Shown: positions 6,340-10,928 of the stretch, piece after piece | How the letters are laid out: each line of letters begins with the position of its first letter | Numbering within the stretch: the first letter of the stretch is position 1 | Source of the DNA: Patescibacteria group bacterium | Lineage (GTDB): Bacteria; Patescibacteriota; Minisyncoccia; UBA6257; HR35 | Direction of reading: 5' to 3' | Length of the DNA stretch: 10,928 bases | Assembly: GCA_030550735.1 (NCBI GenBank) | Contig: JAUQOT010000015.1 | Coordinates: 1 to 10,928, forward strand | Notes under the pieces: generated by a model | Databases searched by the model: none | What the model was told of the DNA's origin: nothing | The model's input: only the letters and a program-made list of their open reading frames with translations | Translations under genes and position numbers: made by a program

Positions 6340-6459
6340 ATGAATGGGAAGCCACCATTTTGGGCTAAAAAGTTTAAACCTACCTTCAAAAATATGCTTA
6401 CTAAAACCTTACTAAAACAAACAACATGGATAATCAAAACGAACTTCAAAAAAATTTAG
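6340..6459 (+). CDS. Possible leaderless small ORF, 39 aa
   Basis: An ATG at 6340, within a few bases of the expected transcription start of the 6307-6335 promoter, opens a 39-residue frame beginning MNGKPPFWAKKFKPTFKNM and ending at TAG 6457-6459. It overlaps the scaffold start in another frame. The product is basic and aromatic, like the two small proteins before it. Against it, an 11-bp tandem repeat inside it is not a multiple of three, which suggests leader RNA rather than protein. It could act as a leader peptide or be chance. Confidence 0.25.
   Translation: MNGKPPFWAKKFKPTFKNMLTKTLLKQTTWIIKTNFKKI
6397..6418 (+). repeat. Tandem 11-bp repeat in the scaffold mRNA leader
   Basis: CTTACTAAAAC occurs twice back to back (6397-6407 and 6408-6418), ending 7 nt before ATG 6426. 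It lies where a ribosome would load, so it could be an A-rich initiation enhancer or a binding site for a translational regulator. Confidence 0.6.
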
Positions 6460-7004
6460 AAACAGAATTAGAGAATATTGAGAAAAAAGACGAAGAAGCA
6501 AGAGGATTAGAAATTGCAATTCAGGAAAAGAAAAGAAAATTGTATGAAATAGGACAAGCTAAAAGGGAATTAGAAGCAGAAACAGAAGATAAATTTGAAA
6601 AAGCAAGAATGGAAAAAGCAGAAATTTTGTTAGAAAAGAAATTTGCTCCTCTATTTTCTGATTTACAACTGCTTAATAAAAAGGAAGAAATTTTGAAAAA
6701 TTGGAAGGAGAAATTTGATAAAGGTTCATTTTGGGAAGAAGGATTAGAAAGAGAATTATATGGAGCAATAGTTTATACTTTCCCAGAATATTTTGAAGAA
6801 GTGATTAAAAAACAAAAAACAATGGAAGAGAAAAAAGCTGAAATTACAAAAACTCAACAAGAATTGGCTCAAACAGAAGGAGAACCGACAAAAAGTGAAT
6901 ATACTCCAGAAGAAATTGCTAAAGCAGCAGAATTGGGTGTTTCTCCTAAAGCAATCAGAAGAATGAAAACTGGAGAAATACCCGATATCTTCTTCACTGA
7001 ATAA
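6426..7004 (+). CDS. Probable scaffold (prohead assembly) protein
   Basis: The 192-residue protein is highly charged and mostly helical. A long coiled-coil-prone segment spans about residues 5-100. A more hydrophobic central part (LYGAIVYTFPEYFEEVI, ~111-127) and another charged helix (130-150) follow. It ends in a helix-turn-helix-like unit (TPEEIAKAAELGVSPKAIRR, 160-179). Coiled coil plus a C-terminal helical capsid-binding element, placed shortly before the decoration and capsid genes, is the usual profile of phage scaffolds. It has its own strong promoter upstream. No protease-like motif is visible, so scaffold removal by a fused protease is not indicated. A chaperone or other head-assembly factor is the alternative. 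Confidence 0.7.
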   Translation: MDNQNELQKNLETELENIEKKDEEARGLEIAIQEKKRKLYEIGQAKRELEAETEDKFEKARMEKAEILLEKKFAPLFSDLQLLNKKEEILKNWKEKFDKGSFWEEGLERELYGAIVYTFPEYFEEVIKKQKTMEEKKAEITKTQQELAQTEGEPTKSEYTPEEIAKAAELGVSPKAIRRMKTGEIPDIFFTE

Positions 7005-7037
7005 TTTTGGTCGCTACATTCTCTATTAATTCACAAA

Positions 7038-7553
7038 ATGGCTTTTAAAGTCTCAAGTTTTTCTTATAATCCGGCTTTAATTAAGCCAGTTCTTTTAGAT
7101 AACAGCACTACTTATGAGGTTGGAATGTTGGTAAGTCTTAAATCTGATGTTGTTGATTCTCCCACGGTTGCAGATTTAAGAATAATTGTTCCCGCTCAAT
7201 CAACTAAAAAAGTTTTAGGTGTTTTACTTGGTTTTGTTAAATCAGATGGAAATGTTATAGGACAAGGTGGTCAAAGAATTGTTACTACTCCATCAGATAA
7301 TACTACAACTGGTGCTTATTATGGGTTAGTTCATTTAGTTACTAGAGAAACCAGATTAGAAGCAGATTTTAGTGCCGCTTTGGGAACAACTACTGGTTCA
7401 GATAGATTTGGAGCCAAATTTGCCCTTGCTGATGCAAAAACTGTAGATGAAACAAGTGTTGATGTTTCAGAGACCAATAAAGATGTTATGCTTGAAGAAG
7501 TAGGTTCAATATCTACTAGGGGCATAGTTATTCCTCTAAACACTGTTTATTAA
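7038..7553 (+). CDS. Probable capsid decoration/stabilising protein
   Basis: The 171-residue protein is rich in Val, Thr, Ser and Gly and predicted to be mainly beta. It sits between scaffold and major capsid protein, the standard place for a head decoration or cement protein. The middle has a strand-turn-strand pattern (VLGVLLGFV, then YYGLVHLVTRETRLEADFSAAL), and the C-terminus returns to short beta stretches (STRGIVIPLNTVY). It has no signal peptide or membrane segment, consistent with a virion protein made in the cytoplasm. Its leader contains GGTCG at 7009-7013, 29 nt before ATG, and no Shine-Dalgarno. The family call rests on position and overall character, not on a diagnostic motif. 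Confidence 0.65.
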   Translation: MAFKVSSFSYNPALIKPVLLDNSTTYEVGMLVSLKSDVVDSPTVADLRIIVPAQSTKKVLGVLLGFVKSDGNVIGQGGQRIVTTPSDNTTTGAYYGLVHLVTRETRLEADFSAALGTTTGSDRFGAKFALADAKTVDETSVDVSETNKDVMLEEVGSISTRGIVIPLNTVY

Positions 7554-7597
7554 TTTTTCATTTCGGTCGTTATTTTCATTCATTTGCTTAATAAATA

Positions 7598-8611
7598 ATG
7601 GCTACTAAAGCATCTCCATCATTTTCTCAATTTCTTGAGGGAGTTAGAGCAGCATTTTATGAAGTGATTGACCAGGGTGAAGAACAAGTTAGAAAAATGG
7701 ATGCTGCAAGAATTTGGGGTGAAATCAAAAATGCAGGACCATTGGTTAGAAGAGAAGATGTAAGTGGAAGAGCAAGATTAGAAATTACTTATACAACTGG
7801 AATGGAAGGAGACCTTGCTCCAACTGGTGAGGGTCAGCCACTACCAGAAACTGATTTCAAAGAAGGAATTATTACCACAGTTGAACCTTATAAATTTAGT
7901 CGTAAATGGTCTGTAACTTATGAAGCTTGGTATTATAAATCTCCAAGATATACAAGATTTTTAGATGGTGCAGCAAAATTAAGATATAATGCAATGAAAA
8001 CACTGACAAAACATACATTGTCGGTGTTTAATAATGCCAGAACAGACCCAGCAAATCTTCCTAAACAACTTTTTGCTTATGGTGATAACAAGAAATTGCT
8101 TTCAACTCAACATCCATTAGTTGGTGGTGGAGTTCAAAGCAATGTTTTAGAAAGTTCTCCTCAATTAAGTACCAGTGCTCTTACTGCTGCTTATTTGAAG
8201 GGTATCAATATGAAAGATGATGTTGGAGAGCCTATTTCTTACTTTGATTCTGGAACTTTGTATCTTGTTGTTCCTCCAGCTTTACTTGATAGAGCAAAAG
8301 AAATTGTAAATACTTCAAATGCTCCTTATACCGCCAATTATGTTTTCAATATTTGGCAAGGTGCTTACAATATTGTTTCTTCTCCTTATCTCAGTTCTAC
8401 TTTTGGTGGTAGTGATACAAGATGGTTTTTAGTAAGTGGAGAAGAACCCCTTATAAGGCAATTTATCTTTCAAGGGCTTACTGCTGATACTTGGGAAGAT
8501 AAAAATACCCAAACTATTTATTTCTCAATTACTGGTCATTGGAGAATAGGTTGCTTAAATTGGAGATTAGTTGTTGGTTCTGAAGGTGATGGTTCGTTAA
8601 TAACAGACTAA
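7598..8611 (+). CDS. Major capsid protein, HK97-fold, Mu gpT-like type
   Basis: At 337 residues it has the segments usual in Mu gpT-like major head proteins. These include an aromatic basic beta segment (YKFSRKWSVTYEAWYY, 98-113), the loop KKLLSTQHPL (165-174), a domain strand LYLVVPPALLDRAKEI (221-236), NIVSSPYLSS (258-267) followed by WFL, and a C-terminal strand pair (IYFSITGHWRIGCLNWRLVVGS, 307-328). HK97-fold subunits form the icosahedral shell. There is no long N-terminal delta domain, consistent with a separate scaffold gene upstream. The leader carries GGTCG at 7565-7569, 33 nt before ATG, and the gene is followed by a GC-rich hairpin that may protect or end the abundant capsid transcript. 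Confidence 0.88.
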   Translation: MATKASPSFSQFLEGVRAAFYEVIDQGEEQVRKMDAARIWGEIKNAGPLVRREDVSGRARLEITYTTGMEGDLAPTGEGQPLPETDFKEGIITTVEPYKFSRKWSVTYEAWYYKSPRYTRFLDGAAKLRYNAMKTLTKHTLSVFNNARTDPANLPKQLFAYGDNKKLLSTQHPLVGGGVQSNVLESSPQLSTSALTAAYLKGINMKDDVGEPISYFDSGTLYLVVPPALLDRAKEIVNTSNAPYTANYVFNIWQGAYNIVSSPYLSSTFGGSDTRWFLVSGEEPLIRQFIFQGLTADTWEDKNTQTIYFSITGHWRIGCLNWRLVVGSEGDGSLITD

Positions 8612-8623
8612 TTAGTGATTATT

Positions 8624-8655
8624 CCCCTCCCCGTTCTTTTTAGGACGGGGAGGGG
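8624..8655 (+). promoter_or_regulatory. GC-rich hairpin between capsid gene and next gene, possible 3' stabiliser or translational switch
   Basis: CCCCTCCCCGTTC (8624-8636) pairs with GGACGGGGAGGGG (8643-8655) through 13 positions, one of them a G-U wobble, around a 6-nt loop. This is exceptionally stable for such AT-rich DNA. No T-tract follows, so it is not a classic intrinsic terminator, though partial termination is possible. The right arm contains GGAGG (8649-8653), 11 nt before ATG 8665. This is the only strong Shine-Dalgarno-like sequence near a start codon that I see in the window, and folding would hide it. Confidence 0.8.
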
Positions 8656-8664
8656 ATATAAAAA

Positions 8665-8949
8665 ATGGCAAAATATGTGAAAAACTTAACTAATCAAAGA
8701 ATTTTTGTGCCTCAATATGATATAGTTTTAGAACCCAATGAGATTAGAGAACTTTCTGATGAAGTTATTGCTTATATTCTTGCTTTGAGACCAAATGAAG
8801 TTATGGTTTTAGATGAAAAACTCTTGACAGAGGAAGAAAAAGCATCAGAGGGAAAAGATGATTTGGGGGAAGTAAGTGGTATTGTTTTTGTGGATGAACA
8901 AACCCAAGAAAAATCTTCTTCCAAAAGAAAAAGGTCGTCCAAAGAATAA
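8665..8949 (+). CDS. Small unrecognised virion-region protein with acidic/basic disordered tail
   Basis: The 94-residue protein has a compact N-terminal part (residues 1-50, strands around RIFVPQYDIVLEP and a helix DEVIAYILAL), an acidic middle (TEEEKASEGKDDLGEV) and a Ser/Lys/Arg-rich end (SSSKRKRSSKE). I do not recognise the family. It follows the capsid hairpin by 9 nt, and its start is the only one with a GGAGG upstream, within the hairpin's right arm. Its end carries GGTCG (8933-8937), 28 nt before the next ATG. A small head or neck accessory is plausible by location. Confidence 0.75.
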   Translation: MAKYVKNLTNQRIFVPQYDIVLEPNEIRELSDEVIAYILALRPNEVMVLDEKLLTEEEKASEGKDDLGEVSGIVFVDEQTQEKSSSKRKRSSKE

Positions 8950-8960
8950 TTTTTTAAATT

Positions 8961-9440
8961 ATGCCCAACAAAAAAATTGGAGAAAGAATAACTAATCTTT
9001 ATCAATTGCAGGTAGAGGATGGTATTTTTTATGACCAAGATGGTGTTCCTGTTCCAGTTGGTCTAGGTAAGGGAGTTAAACCTACAGCTGTTAATGCTAA
9101 TCCTTCGGCTATTGCTAATACTTATGGAACTGAAGCAACACTTTTTAATGGTTTAAATTTAATTCCTCAATCGGTGGTTTTAACCTTTGGAGGAACATTT
9201 GGTATTACTGAAACAGTAACAACTACTTTGACTGCTACTTATAGTGATGGAACCACTGGAACTTTGGATGTTACAGCCACAGCAACTGGAATTCAAAGAG
9301 TTACTTATGGAGGAACAAATAATTTGGAAAATTTGGTTAAAAATGGAGTTTATATCACTAAATTAACTGCAAAATCTAAATCAACAATTGATAATTCAGC
9401 AGTTACAGTTTCTGTTCAAGTCGTTGGCTTTGGTCAATAA
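8961..9440 (+). CDS. Beta-rich putative virion protein, Ig-like character
   Basis: In this 159-residue protein, residues 65-159 are a Thr/Val/Gly/Ser-rich run of alternating strands (SVVLTFGGTFGITETVTTTL, TLDVTATATGIQRVTYGG, TVSVQVVGFG). They read like an Ig-like or fibre/decoration sandwich. The N-terminal ~50 residues (NLYQLQVEDGIFYDQDGVP) could be an attachment segment. There is no signal peptide or catalytic motif. It sits in the post-capsid block and is followed 5 nt later by another beta-rich gene. A surface decoration, head fibre or tail component are all possible. Confidence 0.75.
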   Translation: MPNKKIGERITNLYQLQVEDGIFYDQDGVPVPVGLGKGVKPTAVNANPSAIANTYGTEATLFNGLNLIPQSVVLTFGGTFGITETVTTTLTATYSDGTTGTLDVTATATGIQRVTYGGTNNLENLVKNGVYITKLTAKSKSTIDNSAVTVSVQVVGFGQ

Positions 9441-9445
9441 AAACA

Positions 9446-9895
9446 ATGGTTCAGGCAATTAAATACAGTCCAGAAGTAGGAGTTATTAGGGGCATTGATG
9501 TTACTAGTGGGGTTCCCATTGGTATAGATAATGCAGTTACTATCTTGGAAGTAAGACCAAATGATGTTGTGAATGTAAATTATTTGCGAAATAATAGTAT
9601 GGCTGCTTTAAGATTAAAAGTAACTCTTGGTAGTCTTATGACTGTTCGTTTGAGAATTTTTTTCTATACCGGAGAAATTTCAGATACAGAAACCTTTGGT
9701 TTGGTTTCTACAGAGTTTGGTGGAGGAGTTGAAAATATTGTTATTAATGAGATTCAAATAGACAGAGATGGTTCCTATAGTTATGTTTTTCCTATTCAAC
9801 CATGTGATGGAATAAAAATAATAGCTTTTGGCGAAGGAGTAGATAACACAGGTAGCAAAATAGAACTCGTTCATCTTGCTGTAAGAACTGAATAA
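9446..9895 (+). CDS. Beta-rich putative virion protein
   Basis: The 149-residue protein is made almost entirely of predicted strands (LRLKVTLGSLMTVRLRIFFY, NIVINEIQI, IKIIAFGEG, KIELVHLAVRTE) joined by Gly/Asp/Asn turns, suggesting a jelly-roll or sandwich. It has one Cys and no recognised domain. It starts 5 nt after the previous beta-rich gene. The two may be partner subunits of one appendage, although I see no clear sequence repeat between them. The end of the upstream gene holds AGTCG 27 nt before this ATG, a one-base variant of the recurring GGTCG. The general virion role is inferred from location and composition. Confidence 0.75.
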   Translation: MVQAIKYSPEVGVIRGIDVTSGVPIGIDNAVTILEVRPNDVVNVNYLRNNSMAALRLKVTLGSLMTVRLRIFFYTGEISDTETFGLVSTEFGGGVENIVINEIQIDRDGSYSYVFPIQPCDGIKIIAFGEGVDNTGSKIELVHLAVRTE

Positions 9896-9912
9896 AATTC
9901 TTTATTTTCTCA

Positions 9913-10617
9913 ATGAGCAATCAAGAACTTATTTACAATTCTCTTGAAAGAGATTTAAATTCTTTGATTGATAAGATAAATAAAAAATCTTTAGAATTGG
10001 AAAATTTGAGAATTACTATTCGAAAGGAAAAAGAAGAATTTGAAAAAGAAAAGCAAACAAAGATTGGTCAATTATTGGAAGGAATTCGTTCTCTTGAAGA
10101 AAGAAAAAAATTGTTAGAGAAAGAGTTTAAAGAATTGGATAATCTGTTTTTGAACAAAAAGAGAATTTTGGAAGATTTAGAAAAAGAAATTGAGAAGAAG
10201 CAAAAATTTTTAGAAGAATTTAATGAATTTCTTTTACAAAGGAATTCTCTTGTAAGAGACATTGAAAATCTGAAAGATGAAATAGAAAAATTGGAAAAAA
10301 GTAAAGAAGAAAATATTTCAATTATCCAAGAACAACATAAAAAAATAAACGATTTGGAAGTAGAAATAAATGTTTTGGAAAAAGAAAAAAGAGAATTAGA
10401 AAGGGAAATTGAATTAAAAAAGGAAGAATTAGAAAAATGGCAAGGAAAAATAGATGAAATTGTTCAAAGGGAGAAAAAAAGTTTAGAAAGGATAAAAAAG
10501 ATTCAAAAGAAAGAGAAGGAATTGAAGATTAAAGAAGCAGATTTAAAAGTAATGGAAAGCAGATTGAACGAAGAGTATATTAAAACCTTTTTTGAAACTC
10601 AAAAGCCATTAAGTTGA
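9913..10617 (+). CDS. Long coiled-coil protein
   Basis: The 234-residue protein is almost wholly a Lys/Glu/Leu heptad-type coiled coil (about residues 8-222) with no predicted globular domain. It ends in a short non-coil tail (YIKTFFETQKPLS). Unlike the 192-aa scaffold candidate, it lacks a C-terminal helix-turn-helix. It lies between beta-rich virion genes and the fibre-like gene, so a fibrous shaft, a spacer or a second assembly chaperone are options. A remote SMC or myosin-like match would be expected from composition alone and would not be informative. It starts with ATG in a T-rich leader with no Shine-Dalgarno and ends in TGA. Confidence 0.75.
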   Translation: MSNQELIYNSLERDLNSLIDKINKKSLELENLRITIRKEKEEFEKEKQTKIGQLLEGIRSLEERKKLLEKEFKELDNLFLNKKRILEDLEKEIEKKQKFLEEFNEFLLQRNSLVRDIENLKDEIEKLEKSKEENISIIQEQHKKINDLEVEINVLEKEKRELEREIELKKEELEKWQGKIDEIVQREKKSLERIKKIQKKEKELKIKEADLKVMESRLNEEYIKTFFETQKPLS

Positions 10618-10628
10618 TTTTTTAAACT

Positions 10629-10928
10629 ATGAGATTTAATATAGGCGAAATACCACCAAATCTACTTGCTTCATCTATTTTTACTTCAAGTGAGATTGCT
10701 TTTGTTCAGAATTTATCGTATAGAGCCAATTATAATGCCAATAATGTTGTTTTAATGAACCAAAATAATGGTGGCTCCCCATTACAAGTTTTAAGAGTTA
10801 AGGCTGATGGTTCTGGTTTAGAATTTGCAGATATCGGAGGTGGTGGGGGGAATATTGGAGGAACAATTTCTGCTGGTCAAGTTGCTTTTGGAACAGCATC
10901 TGATACTATTGGTGGAGATGATAATCTT
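10629..10928 (+). CDS. Tail-fibre-like or surface protein, 5' portion (partial)
   Basis: An open frame of 100 codons starts at ATG 10629, 11 nt after the preceding stop, and runs off the right edge without a stop. After an N-terminal region (MRFNIGEIPPNLLASSIF, then residues to ~60) comes LQVLRVKADGSGLEFADI, a poly-Gly linker (five Gly, ~74-78), and then GQVAFGTASDTIGGDDNL. The last segment matches a pattern common in phage fibre and surface proteins, where a tag such as 'VAFGT...DTIGGDDNLFWD' begins a beta-repeat shaft. The N-terminus would anchor it to the virion, and receptor binding would be distal and outside this window. A run of six G within the linker (10845-10850) is a potential slippage site. 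Confidence 0.7.
   Translation, partial: MRFNIGEIPPNLLASSIFTSSEIAFVQNLSYRANYNANNVVLMNQNNGGSPLQVLRVKADGSGLEFADIGGGGGNIGGTISAGQVAFGTASDTIGGDDNL

Noticed and set aside
7331..7543. Minus-strand open frame inside the decoration-protein gene
   Set aside because: Fully contained opposite a beta-rich virion gene with no independent support.
8624..8664. Classic intrinsic terminator after the capsid gene
   Set aside because: The stem is strong, but no T-tract follows on either strand, so only partial or factor-aided termination can be proposed.
8772..9038. Minus-strand open frame crossing the 8665 and 8961 genes
   Set aside because: Antisense shadow with Ser/Phe/Leu bias. It crosses a real gene boundary without its own signals.
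9680..10262. Two minus-strand open frames (9680-9874 and 10068-10262)
   Set aside because: Antisense to the beta-rich and coiled-coil genes. Their composition is simply the complement of Lys/Glu codons or strand-rich sequence.
890..10928. Recoded genetic code with TGA read as an amino acid
   Set aside because: TGA ends two genes at sensible boundaries (1703-1705, as ATGA overlap, and 10615-10617), and Trp is encoded by TGG throughout.

Overview
The window is the packaging and capsid-morphogenesis part of a strongly AT-rich tailed dsDNA bacteriophage or prophage (Caudoviricetes). The order is small-terminase candidate, large terminase, a small gene, portal, small head-gene candidates, scaffold, decoration-type protein, major capsid protein, then beta-rich and coiled-coil virion proteins and the start of a tail-fibre-like gene. 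The terminase, portal and capsid protein carry recognisable family motifs. The scaffold and decoration calls rest on protein character plus position. The remaining structural calls are inferred from context.

Layout. Bases 1-131 hold a purine-rich low-complexity stretch that may be the 3' end of a basic protein gene. Bases 132-573 have no convincing gene but contain a nested inverted repeat (158-242), a tandem 10-bp repeat, an AT hairpin and several copies of CAATTTTT/AAAAATTG. A KH-domain RNA-binding protein (574-843) is the only convincing minus-strand gene and has its own sigma70-like promoter. From 890 to 5884 five genes overlap by 4-47 bp and look translationally coupled. Two small basic proteins follow (5902-6302). 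Next comes a near-consensus promoter (6307-6335) feeding scaffold, decoration protein and major capsid protein. A GC-rich hairpin (8624-8655) separates the capsid gene from a second block of virion genes, which runs off the right edge in a fibre-like gene.

Host. TTGACA/TAAAAT elements with a 17-bp spacer point to a bacterial host with a conventional housekeeping sigma factor. AGA is the preferred arginine codon, and TAA, TAG and TGA all act as stops. Almost no gene has a Shine-Dalgarno sequence; starts sit in A/T-rich leaders. That fits hosts with SD-poor initiation, such as Bacteroidota and some other AT-rich lineages, but the window alone does not settle the host.

How it works together. 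TerL with its presumed small-subunit partner would pump DNA through the portal. Scaffold and major capsid protein build the prohead, and the 171-aa protein probably decorates it. The downstream beta-rich, coiled-coil and fibre-like genes probably add surface or tail parts. The least explained elements are the phage KH protein, the structured region at the left, the repeated GGTCG element 25-33 nt before several start codons, and the hairpin that sequesters a GGAGG before the 8665 gene. I see no defence system, CRISPR array, tRNA or insertion sequence.
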